Assembly (NCBI GenBank): GCA_914767715.1
Contig: OU612067.1
Span: 31,162,162 to 31,226,161, forward strand
Origin: Membranipora membranacea
Taxonomy: Eukaryota > Bryozoa > Gymnolaemata > Cheilostomatida > Membraniporidae
Reading direction: 5' to 3'
DNA: 64,000 nucleotides
Of this stretch, positions 48,657-61,000 are shown in pieces. A program made the translations under genes and the position numbers. A model generated the notes under the pieces. The model ran no database searches. It saw nothing but the letters and a program-made list of their open reading frames with translations, and was not told the origin of the DNA. The stretch's first letter is position 1, and every line of letters begins with the position of its first letter.

Positions 48657-49299
48657 AGATTGTAGACAAGAGAGGTAAGTATCTGCCTTTTCTTATTATT
48701 AGAATAAATCGCATATTGGTAAAGAAACTGACATGTGGCTGATGCCATAGAGAACAGACAATCCTATTCCTAAGCTAACTTTTCTCAACAATCCTGGTCA
48801 CCTGACTGTGATGGCACATAAACTGGCCTTAGGCGGATGCTACGCTATGTGAATCATACTGGTATGTTGGCATCCTAGGATCCCACATAACTGCTTTCAA
48901 AAGTTTTCAAGATGTTTACTCATATTTAATATATGTATTATTGTTGTTTTCGAATGACAAATATGTATCAATTTCAATAAATAATAAAGAAATTTTTCTC
49001 ATATTTTCTGATAGAAATACTTTTTGCAAAATGTCGTAAAAAAATAGCACCAGTCAATCTGCAATCAAGCAAGCATAGATTCGTTTTGGATTCAATTTCG
49101 ACAGAGCCAATGGAAAACATAGAAGCAAATAATAAAAAACACAATTGAGCATTAACATTCATACCTTTAGCTGATAGTTAATCTTATCAAATCTCCGCAT
49201 ATAGCGAGCAATTTTACATAAATCTCTGCCACAAACAGATATTTACAATCCCTATACATACACGCCCCTTATCTAGAGGTAATTAATAAACTGATTAGC

Positions 49300-52200
49300 C
49301 TATGGTACTGAAATGCCAGGGCTTGTTGTAGGGGCGGGTTGTTTCAGCTCCATACCGTTCCCACCTCCGCCTGCAGCATCTTTGTCATATAATTGGTTTG
49401 TGAATTGAAGGGTACCATCTGTTGGAGCGGCTCCGTTCTCCTCTGCTCCTGGTTTGTAATGCGCTCCTGACCAGTTATTGAAGTTAGATGAGTCCGACTG
49501 TACAAGTAAAGGAAACATTGGCAGTTGAAGATTTATCCTTCCTTGGAACAATATTGATTACTCATATAAATTGACTATTCATAAAATGACTAGTTGGTTT
49601 TATCTGTTTTCAATATATGAATTGCTGTAAGACAAAATTATGAGAAATCTTCAGTAGAGTTAGTTTTTAAAAGTGGATCACACATCAAAACATGATTAAA
49701 CAATACAGTTTAGCAGTTAAATAATGGAAAAAATGATAAAATTGACTTTTATAAGACTTACATTTTTACTCTTTCTGTACATGAAGACAGCAAACACTCC
49801 TCCGACAGCGACTAGAATAAGCAGTGCTACTATTATACCAGCTATGAGAGGTCCCTGATCTCCCTTCTTCACTATTATACTATCTGTGGAGCCTCCCAGC
49901 TGTGCTGGTGTACGACGAGGACGCCGTGTTATGATTGGACGAAGTGGTGTCACATGATGAGGCTGTGAAGGATGAGTGATTGGTTGTTTTGGTTCAGTTG
50001 TTTTCCTTCCTGGTGGTCTGTATTGTGTAGTAGGTGGTGCTCTTGTCGTACTGAAGGGAACTGTAGGATAAATGATTGGTGCTGTTAACTAACATTGTCA
50101 AACGGATCTAATTGGATCTAGTGTGAATTAATTTCTTATAAGATAACCAAGGTTATATGCTCGAGAAACCCAGAGTTAATATTGGAATGCAGGTGAAATT
50201 CATTCATTGTTAATTATGAAATTCAACATGTATTATCCTAGTTCATTTTTTTAATCATTTTAAAGTGCAGAATACTATTAAGATTTTAAGTAGAGAGCTG
50301 ATTTTCTATCATCATTTCTTACAGCGCATGTTTTATTGTCGTTGTGTAATGTGTCTTTTCATGTTTTGTTAGAAACAGCGATGACGCTGGCATTTAAATT
50401 TTGATACCCGAGACAAGTAAATGTTAGCTACAGTTTAGATTCGCAGGTTTTTTCATGTTAGCTAGCGCTAAATATTTAGCTAGATCTAACATGGAAGCTT
50501 ATATTAAGGTGAGAAATTGTTGGCTAGAAATTAATTTCCCAATGCGTGCGCGAAAAATTGAATCTTCTTTCTGCAGTGATTACCTTACTCCTCTAGGTGA
50601 TGTGAGGTTGATGTGAGTACAGTGAACTCCACTTAATTCAAACCCCAATTTTGTCCTAATTCAGAAGAGTTTGAATTATGTGACCTTAAAATGTGTTGAA
50701 ATTTGGCTGACGGGACCAAGTTTCCTTTGTCTGAATTAACAGGAGTTCTGATTTATAAAGTCTGAATTAAGAATATTACACTGTATATGAGTAAATGAGT
50801 TTATATAGTAGTTATCTCCTCTCTATTGACACTTACTAGCTGGTTTCTCACACAGGAAGTGCAGTCTGCTCTCACAGTTGAGATCGTTCCAGTGTCCGTT
50901 ATCTCTCCACACCATCTCTACACAAGCCTCACTATCATACTTATCGTTTGGCTCGTTATGAGACCAGTAAGTCCAGTCTACTGCCGACTGATCCAACCAG
51001 TAATATCCACCTAACAACAAATACAAAATGTACTTAGAAATATCTCAACAAAAAAAAAAAACTTAAAAAGGGATTATCCGTAAAAAGATCTGGTGAAAGA
51101 GTTGTTGGTGAGATTTGACTTCATGAGGGTGACTGGTTGCAGCTTGGTATATAACTCAAAGTTTGATGCCCACAGTCTGCTTTCGGAAACAGCCCCAGTC
51201 TTTGGGCCTGTCAGTTATTCAGAGAATAAATTTTCATTACCAAGCAAAATATAAGCATGAACCGAACTACTCATCATATCTGAGTAGTTCAATGACTCCC
51301 TGACATCAATCGTCTGGAGGTGCCAAATAATTGTTCGAAATAGTGCTTTCTATCAGGAAACACAGTCTATCAATGAACTGGTGCCACAGAGATTAATCTT
51401 ACCATCCATGTTTCTGACCATTCCTAACCAGATATTCTCATCATCCAATCCTCTGTCGTACAGTTTATCTAAGACAAACATTGTCTCCTCATAGCTATGC
51501 ACACTGGCCAACTCCATCCCCATCTATAAAAGATCAGTAAAAATTAATATAGATTATGTTGTTTTCAATGCTTTGGTCTGCAAATCCTGGGATTTTTAAT
51601 CAAACCGAATCATCAACCAATTTCCCCTAGACAGATGGTGAGGTTTGATTATCCTCAGGACAGAATACAAGACAACACACTCAATACATGGTTGTGATTA
51701 CTGGAAGAGGATTGAAATCAATAACAAACATGACTGGTAAAGAATATTCAAACCAGAGTTTGTCTCGCACCAGGGAGGGTGGGATACTCTCCCACCCTCC
51801 CTGCTCGCACTAACTGGTCAAACACCTGTTATTCTTCACATCACTTTGGGAGTTGTCTCCTCCTTACCTGCAGACATCCGAGGTGAGAGTCAGACCACGA
51901 GTCTTTACCTGCGCCTTGTTTGAAGCATTTATCATCAAATAAGATCATATCATCTCCCTCACATTTATAGGAGGGTGGTGTGGGAGTAGTGGGCAGTTCT
52001 AAAACAGATAAATTGGTAGAATTTAGGGATCTCAAGGAGATGGGTGTTTTGAAACAAGATGTCCAAGGTGCACTGAGCCGTTCTCTGGAGCTTGGAGTAT
52101 ATTTCTGTCAGTTAAAGACAGCGACAGTTGGTTTGTGACCTCAAGTGAAGTGACTCAGTTGGTTAGAGCACCGGTCCTTTAGCATACAAATGTTGAAGGT

Positions 52201-54032
52201 CGTGGGTTCGAATCCCACTGCAGTCCATCGACTACTGGGTTTGGTTGGCCCCCAGGTGTGCTCTGACCTGCCTGCGAACAGAGAGCAAACTGGCGCAGTT
52301 ATTGCGGCCTCTCCACTAAGGCACTAAAATTCTGCCCCCATGCCTAGGGATGTGGCGTGTGATATGACATCTGATTTCAATCAAGTTTCATCAAAAAATG
52401 GAAATAAACAATAGGATTTACATCGCTAGTTGGCCCATAGATTCCGCAAACAACATGGAAAACTTCTACTAGGAACATTGATTCGATGGTAAAGATTTGA
52501 ATGTTTGCCTTTCATTAAATCATATAACCTCTATTTTACCAGAAGTAAGAATGGTGAGGCGTGCATAGAGAGTTATCTTACCAGTGGTTTGCTTGCAGAC
52601 GAATGCATGAGAGAAATAACAGAAGGTATCGTTCCACTTTCCTGTGAGAGGATTGAGTGTCGTACACTTCATCTCATTATTCTCAGCTCTGATTGGTCGG
52701 CCATCATCCCATGTAGTGTATGTTACGGGAAATCCGTCATCCCACAGGAACATGCTGGAGGTAGCATTCTTTGCCTGTTAGTAAGTAAACGCAATATTGT
52801 AAAGTTAATACCAGCTTTGCAACGAAAGTATATCAATGAAATAATCCCCCCCCCCTTTGCGAACACTATCACTTAAAGCGTCATTCTAGTTAAAAAAACA
52901 TGTTACCTATGTGAGATAAATTATAAGAAGCGATAGAATTATTATTCAAAACTATAAGAAGTATGTTTTTGCCATTCACACGCTGGACAATTCTCTATGC
53001 TAGTTATAATATATAATATATCTATATATATATATAGTTATGTAGCTTTATCTATCTATATAAACATTCAATCAGTGTTGCTGCAGTAAACTGTATACAT
53101 CAACTTACCGGCTGGGCTTGTACTTCGATTAGTCCGATCCAGACTGGGTCGTTCTCGTAAGCGAGGAGTGACTCGACGAAGGCCTGCTCATACGCATTCC
53201 TGACAGAGACAAGGGCTGCATTCTCATTGGCGCACTCGTTGTTAGCGTCTTCCCATCCAACCTGTGATAATAATATGATTGGTCAAATACTGAACTGGCT
53301 TTTAATTGGACAGTGCCATGAATTGCAAACAATTAGAAAAAGGGATCTGCACTTCCTTTCCTGATCTGGGCGAATACCGCAGTTATAAAAAAGACCTGAG
53401 CTTGTTCATAAGCAATGTCAGTTGCAAAAAGAGATGATTACCAACAACCTTTCCTCATGACACATAGAGACAATGATTATGTATAGATATGAGTACAAAC
53501 TGTAGTACTATGATACTCTTACCTTGCTGGTGTAGAGCTTGTAGCAGGCACCAAAGTATTCCCTGTATCCCTTCTGACAGAGAGAGCTCGGCGGGGTGGG
53601 GGCAGGGGTCATTATCCTAGTATCTACAGCGTACAAATCTGATACTTTACATACTTTTACCAAAATCAATAATTATAATACTATCTTCCCTGATCTCTAA
53701 CTTATTGCAACATTACAAGTTGGTGCCCTTAAAATGATACTCACAGGAGCTGAAACTATGTGTAGACTACGCCAATTTGTATTCCTAAATATAGGACAAG
53801 GGCACTCAAACGCAGTGCCATAAGCCTCAAAAATTGTTCTGATCATATTTTCAGGTTTTGTTGGGACACCCATCTGGGTCTGGAATGAAGGAAAAGGCAA
53901 CCAATGTCTTGATATCAGATATGCTGTTAGTTTACCTTTATCCATGACACACATATAATCCTGTTTGAGCGAGCAGAATTGTGTTCTCCATTTACCCGGC
54001 TGCTTACGATGTAACAACATCTCTATACAATC
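49300..54032 (-). CDS. C-type-lectin receptor, duplicated 3' half (copy 1), no 5' end
   Basis: Minus-strand exons 53936-54032, 53523-53623, 53109-53261, 52582-52774, 51868-51998, 51403-51523, 50837-51010, 49762-50060 and 49300-49497 stay open and would encode about 488 residues: the end of one lectin domain, two complete C-type lectin domains, a Pro/Thr/Arg-rich stem, a membrane segment (GPLIAGIIVALLILVAVGGV) and a 66-residue tail. All splice sites match copy 2. There is no start codon, signal peptide or promoter of its own. It could be a silent duplicate, or it could be used by transcripts that begin in the full gene and skip copy 2 exons (exon phases allow this). An assembly duplication is the main alternative. 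Confidence 0.8.
50620..50783. mobile_element. pogo/Tigger-like MITE (in copy 1)
   Basis: 164 bp starting CAGTGAACTCCACTTAATTC and ending in CACTG, flanked by TA on both sides. Short terminal inverted repeats (CAGTG) and a TA target fit pogo-type Tc1/mariner elements. It lies in the intron between the last lectin-domain exon and the stem/TM exon. Confidence 0.65.
51771..51803. repeat. 14-bp perfect hairpin with G-runs
   Basis: CAGGGAGGGTGGGA and its reverse complement with a 5-bp loop, within an intron of the lectin gene; also present in copy 2 at 57490-57522. Confidence 0.85.
52141..52400 (+). mobile_element. tRNA-derived SINE (in copy 1)
   Basis: Pol III promoter pieces are evident: an A-box-like TGACTCAGTTGG (52151-52162) with GGTTAGAGC, and a B box GGTTCGAATCC (52205-52215) inside the stem GTGGG...CCCAC. 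The acceptor ends do not pair, so it is not a functional tRNA gene. It is followed by a non-tRNA body of about 170 bp with no open frame. The exact borders are uncertain. Confidence 0.7.
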
Positions 54033-55018
54033 CTACCAAATATAGCAGCAGAGGCTTTATATTAGGTGGAGCCATGAAGGAGGCCAAACAAATTGAGATC
54101 AGTGACGACATCGTCTCTTGTATTCATACTCAGACATAGTAAGACCAAGAAAACTGTTTCATTCACTAGTTATATTTCAGCAGAAGCAAATTTTAGCCAA
54201 AATGAAATTAATCAAAACTTTTATGGCGCTTCTTTTTCATTTACAAATACAAGTACTCATCAATCAAAACACTGTCATACCAGGGGGGTGCCCGTGAAAA
54301 GATTTAGATAGCAGAGCTGAGGCATTCCTGCCAGATTGTAGACAAGAGAGGTAAGTATCTGCCTTTTCTTATTATTAGAATAAATCGCATATTGGTAAAG
54401 AAACTGACATGTGGCTGATGCCATAGAGAACAGACAATCCTATTCCTAAGCTAACTTTTCTCAACAATCCTGGTCACCTGACTGTGATGGCACATAAACT
54501 GGCCTTAGGCGGATGCTACGCTATGTGAATCATACTGGTATGTTGGCATCCTAGGATCCCACATAACTGCTTTCAAAAGTTTTCAAGATGTTTACTCATA
54601 TTTAATATATGTATTATTGTTGTTTTCGAATGACAAATATGTATCAATTTCAATAAATAACGATAAAAATATGGCAAAAATAATATTGCATTATATATGC
54701 TGCATGTGAAATTTTTCTCATATTTTCTGATAGAAATACTTTTTGCAAAATGTCGTAAAAAAATAGCACCAGTCAATCTGCAATCAAGCAAGCATAGATT
54801 CGTTTTGGATTCAATTTCGACAGAGCCAATGGAAAACATAGAAGCAAATAATAAAAAACACAATTGAGCATTAACATTCATACCTTTAGCTGATAGTTAA
54901 TCTTATCAAATCTCCGCATATAGCGAGCAATTTTACATAAATCTCTGCCACAAACAGATATTTACAATCCCTATACATACACGCCCCTTATCTAGAGGTA
55001 ATTAATAAACTGATTAGC

Positions 55019-58000
55019 CTATGGTACTGAAATGCCAGGGCTTGTTGTAGGGGCGGGTTGTTTCAGCTCCATACCGTTCCCACCTCCGCCTGCAGCATCT
55101 TTGTCATATAATTGGTTTGTGAATTGAAGGGTACCATCTGTTGGAGCGGCTCCGTTCTCCTCTGCTCCTGGTTTGTAATGCGCTCCTGACCAGTTATTGA
55201 AGTTAGATGAGTCCGACTGTACAAGTAAAGGAAACATTGGCAGTTGAAGATTTATCCTTCCTTGGAACAATATTGATTACTCATATAAATTGACTATTCA
55301 TAAAATGACTAGTTGGTTTTATCTGTTTTCAATATATGAATTGCTGTAAGACAAAATTATGAGAAATCTTCAGTAGAGTTAGTTTTTAAAAGTGGATCAC
55401 ACATCAAAACATGATTAAACAATACAGTTTAGCAGTTAAATAATGGAAAAAATGATAAAATTGACTTTTATAAGACTTACATTTTTACTCTTTCTGTACA
55501 TGAAGACAGCAAACACTCCTCCGACAGCGACTAGAATAAGCAGTGCTACTATTATACCAGCTATGAGAGGTCCCTGATCTCCCTTCTTCACTATTATACT
55601 ATCTGTGGAGCCTCCCAGCTGTGCTGGTGTACGACGAGGACGCCGTGTTATGATTGGACGAAGTGGTGTCACATGATGAGGCTGTGAAGGATGAGTGATT
55701 GGTTGTTTTGGTTCAGTTGTTTTCCTTCCTGGTGGTCTGTATTGTGTAGTAGGTGGTGCTCTTGTCGTACTGAAGGGAACTGTAGGATAAATGATTGGTG
55801 CTGTTAACTAACATTGTCAAACGGATCTAATTGGATCTAGTGTGAATTAATTTCTTATAAGATAACCAAGGTTATATGCTCGAGAAACCCAGAGTTAATA
55901 TTGGAATGCAGGTGAAATTCATTCATTGTTAATTATGAAATTCAACATGTATTATCCTAGTTCATTTTTTTAATCATTTTAAAGTGCAGAATACTATTAA
56001 GATTTTAAGTAGAGAGCTGATTTTCTATCATCATTTCTTACAGCGCATGTTTTATTGTCGTTGTGTAATGTGTCTTTTCATGTTTTGTTAGAAACAGCGA
56101 TGACGCTGGCATTTAAATTTTGATACCCGAGACAAGTAAATGTTAGCTACAGTTTAGATTCGCAGGTTTTTTCATGTTAGCTAGCGCTAAATATTTAGCT
56201 AGATCTAACATGGAAGCTTATATTAAGGTGAGAAATTGTTGGCTAGAAATTAATTTCCCAATGCGTGCGCGAAAAATTGAATCTTCTTTCTGCAGTGATT
56301 ACCTTACTCCTCTAGGTGATGTGAGGTTGATGTGAGTACAGTGAACTCCACTTAATTCAAACCCCAATTTTGTCCTAATTCAGAAGAGTTTGAATTATGT
56401 GACCTTAAAATGTGTTGAAATTTGGCTGACGGGACCAAGTTTCCTTTGTCTGAATTAACAGGAGTTCTGATTTATAAAGTCTGAATTAAGAATATTACAC
56501 TGTATATGAGTAAATGAGTTTATATAGTAGTTATCTCCTCTCTATTGACACTTACTAGCTGGTTTCTCACACAGGAAGTGCAGTCTGCTCTCACAGTTGA
56601 GATCGTTCCAGTGTCCGTTATCTCTCCACACCATCTCTACACAAGCCTCACTATCATACTTATCGTTTGGCTCGTTATGAGACCAGTAAGTCCAGTCTAC
56701 TGCCGACTGATCCAACCAGTAATATCCACCTAACAACAAATACAAAATGTACTTAGAAATATCTCAACAAAAAAAAAAAACTTAAAAAGGGATTATCCGT
56801 AAAAAGATCTGGTGAAAGAGTTGTTGGTGAGATTTGACTTCATGAGGGTGACTGGTTGCAGCTTGGTATATAACTCAAAGTTTGATGCCCACAGTCTGCT
56901 TTCGGAAACAGCCCCAGTCTTTGGGCCTGTCAGTTATTCAGAGAATAAATTTTCATTACCAAGCAAAATATAAGCATGAACCGAACTACTCATCATATCT
57001 GAGTAGTTCAATGACTCCCTGACATCAATCGTCTGGAGGTGCCAAATAATTGTTCGAAATAGTGCTTTCTATCAGGAAACACAGTCTATCAATGAACTGG
57101 TGCCACAGAGATTAATCTTACCATCCATGTTTCTGACCATTCCTAACCAGATATTCTCATCATCCAATCCTCTGTCGTACAGTTTATCTAAGACAAACAT
57201 TGTCTCCTCATAGCTATGCACACTGGCCAACTCCATCCCCATCTATAAAAGATCAGTAAAAATTAATATAGATTATGTTGTTTTCAATGCTTTGGTCTGC
57301 AAATCCTGGGATTTTTAATCAAACCGAATCATCAACCAATTTCCCCTAGACAGATGGTGAGGTTTGATTATCCTCAGGACAGAATACAAGACAACACACT
57401 CAATACATGGTTGTGATTACTGGAAGAGGATTGAAATCAATAACAAACATGACTGGTAAAGAATATTCAAACCAGAGTTTGTCTCGCACCAGGGAGGGTG
57501 GGATACTCTCCCACCCTCCCTGCTCGCACTAACTGGTCAAACACCTGTTATTCTTCACATCACTTTGGGAGTTGTCTCCTCCTTACCTGCAGACATCCGA
57601 GGTGAGAGTCAGACCACGAGTCTTTACCTGCGCCTTGTTTGAAGCATTTATCATCAAATAAGATCATATCATCTCCCTCACATTTATAGGAGGGTGGTGT
57701 GGGAGTAGTGGGCAGTTCTAAAACAGATAAATTGGTAGAATTTAGGGATCTCAAGGAGATGGGTGTTTTGAAACAAGATGTCCAAGGTGCACTGAGCCGT
57801 TCTCTGGAGCTTGGAGTATATTTCTGTCAGTTAAAGACAGCGACAGTTGGTTTGTGACCTCAAGTGAAGTGACTCAGTTGGTTAGAGCACCGGTCCTTTA
57901 GCATACAAATGTTGAAGGTCGTGGGTTCGAATCCCACTGCAGTCCATCGACTACTGGGTTTGGTTGGCCCCCAGGTGTGCTCTGACCTGCCTGCGAACAG

Positions 58001-61000
58001 AGAGCAAACTGGCGCAGTTATTGCGGCCTCTCCACTAAGGCACTAAAATTCTGCCCCCATGCCTAGGGATGTGGCATGTGATATGACATCTGATTTCAAT
58101 CAAGTTTCATCAAAAAATGGAAATAAACAATAGGATTTACATCGCTAGTTGGCCCATAGATTCCGCAAACAACATGGAAAACTTCTACTAGGAACATTGA
58201 TTCGATGGTAAAGATTTGAATGTTTGCCTTTCATTAAATCATATAACCTCTATTTTACCAGAAGTAAGAATGGTGAGGCGTGCATAGAGAGTTATCTTAC
58301 CAGTGGTTTGCTTGCAGACGAATGCATGAGAGAAATAACAGAAGGTATCGTTCCACTTTCCTGTGAGAGGATTGAGTGTCGTACACTTCATCTCATTATT
58401 CTCAGCTCTGATTGGTCGGCCATCATCCCATGTAGTGTATGTTACGGGAAATCCGTCATCCCACAGGAACATGCTGGAGGTAGCATTCTTTGCCTGTTAG
58501 TAAGTAAACGCAATATTGTAAAGTTAATACCAGCTTTGCAACGAAAGTATATCAATGAAATAATCCCCCCCCCCTTTGCGAACACTATCACTTAAAGCGT
58601 CATTCTAGTTAAAAAAACATGTTACCTATGTGAGATAAATTATAAGAAGCGATAGAATTATTATTCAAAACTATAAGAAGTATGTTTTTGCCATTCACAC
58701 GCTGGACAATTCTCTATGCTAGTTATAATATATAATATATCTATATATATATATAGTTATGTAGCTTTATCTATCTATATAAACATTCAATCAGTGTTGC
58801 TGCAGTAAACTGTATACATCAACTTACCGGCTGGGCTTGTACTTCGATTAGTCCGATCCAGACTGGGTCGTTCTCGTAAGCGAGGAGTGACTCGACGAAG
58901 GCCTGCTCATACGCATTCCTGACAGAGACAAGGGCTGCATTCTCATTGGCGCACTCGTTGTTAGCGTCTTCCCATCCAACCTGTGATAATAATATGATTG
59001 GTCAAATACTGAACTGGCTTTTAATTGGACAGTGCCATGAATTGCAAACAATTAGAAAAAGGGATCTGCACTTCCTTTCCTGATCTGGGCGAATACCGCA
59101 GTTATAAAAAAGACCTGAGCTTGTTCATAAGCAATGTCAGTTGCAAAAAGAGATGATTACCAACAACCTTTCCTCATGACACATAGAGACAATGATTATG
59201 TATAGATATGAGTACAAACTGTAGTACTATGATACTCTTACCTTGCTGGTGTAGAGCTTGTAGCAGGCACCAAAGTATTCCCTGTATCCCTTCTGACAGA
59301 GAGAGCTCGGCGGGGTGGGGGCAGGGGTCATTATCCTAGTATCTACAGCGTACAAATCTGATACTTTACATACTTTTACCAAAATCAATAATTATAATAC
59401 TATCTTCCCTGATCTCTAACTTATTGCAACATTACAAGTTGGTGCCCTTAAAATGATAGTCACAGGAGCTGAAACTATGTGTAAACTACGCCAATTGTAT
59501 TCCTAAAGATAGGACAAGGGCACTCAAACGCAGTGCCATAAGCCTCAAAAATTGTTCTGATCATATTTTCAGGTTTTGTTGGGACACCCATCTGGGTCTG
59601 GAATGAAGGAAAACGCAACCAATGTCTTGATATCAGATATGCTGTTAGCTTACCTTTATCCATGACACACATATAATCCTGTTTGAGCGAGCAGAATTGT
59701 GTTCTCCATTTACCCGGCTGCTTACGATGTAACAACATCTCTATACAATCCTACCAAATATAGCAGCAGAGGCTTTATATTAGGTGGAGCCATGAAGGAG
59801 GCCAAACAAATTGAGATCAGTGACGACATCGTCTCTTGTATTCATACTCAGACATAGTAAGACCAAGAAAACTGTTTCATTCACTAGTTATATTTCAGCA
59901 GAAGCAAATTTTAGCCAAAATGAAATTAATCAAAACTTTTATGGCGCTTCTTTTTCATTTACAAATACAAGTACTCATCAATCAAAACACTGTCATACCA
60001 GGGGGGTGCCCGTGAAAAGATTTAGATAGCAGAGCCGAGGCATTCCTGCCGACTGGGCCTCCTTTTACTACGGTTAAAAGAGAGGATTATATTTGAGCTA
60101 GTAGTAACATGACTAAACTCACCCCATCGCTAACATCAGGTTCACCCTCTACCCAGTTAGTATACTCGACGGGATGCTGGTTACTCCACCAGAAATGTCT
60201 GTTCCAGAACTTATCGTTAAGTCCTATCCAGATATTACCATCCATCTGATATAGCTGGCTCGTGATGAACGCTGGCAGAGGTAAATAAAAACAATGTAAG
60301 CTGCATTACTCAGACACTTAGATAGATTGTGTTTGGGTCTCCGTTCCTTTTGATTTATTTCAATGTTGTTTTATGTAGTTAAATCTAGACAGATCTAACA
60401 GAGGAATGCTTAGTGGTGCTTTGAGGTTCTATTTTTCAGACAAAGACAATATGGCTGTAAGTTTAGGTTCAGACTATCGGAAAGAGAACTCAAGCTTCCC
60501 ACAGTTGTATATAATAAATACGCCAGAACAGATAGATAACCTCTTCTCATGAAACAGCAGGTAAAATCTGTTATTTACTGAGACTTTTATCACACGGTAG
60601 GATAGTTTGCTTAGTTTATTGATACTCTCTATTGACAAGGCCTGACACATATGATTATGCTAAGAGGGGTAACATACATTGATCCTTGACGTTGCGTACT
60701 TGTACGAGATCAGCATGTGGACCTCTGCTTCTACAGTCATCTCTGGCATCCGTCCAATTTTTAGCTGTTTCTTTTCCCGATATCAGCTTATAACAACGAT
60801 TACCTGCACCAAGGATAGAGCATAAACATGATCATCATTTTATTTCTTCGCTGTGAAATTTGAGTATTTTCATTGGAATTAGAAAAAACTTGAAAAGTGA
60901 TCAGTTTATTGAGTTATTGGCTGATTAAAAATGGAAGACAACTCCTTGCAAATATTACAATATTATCATTATCGATATGCAGTGTAGCGTTATAATAACC

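Larger units (their letters stand above)
48657..54332. repeat. tandem duplication copy 1 (5,676 bp)
   Basis: Directly followed by a second copy (54333-60050) in the same orientation. The copies align at a constant offset of 5,719 bp over most of their length. By eye they differ by one 43-bp length difference near 48985, a 1-bp deletion near 53780 and a handful of substitutions, mostly in the right-hand 600 bp. The unit covers the 3' half of a lectin receptor gene with its introns, a SINE and a MITE. Confidence 0.95.
54333..60050. repeat. tandem duplication copy 2 (5,718 bp)
   Basis: Second copy of the 5.7-kb unit. Its right end (CATTCCTGCC at 60041-60050) continues into unique sequence, the same ten bases that in copy 1 run into the start of copy 2. 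It is contiguous with the upstream exons of the receptor gene, so this copy forms the 3' end of the intact gene. Confidence 0.95.

Noticed and set aside
52144-52226. Functional tRNA gene
   Set aside because: A and B boxes are present but the acceptor stem does not pair; it fits a SINE head.
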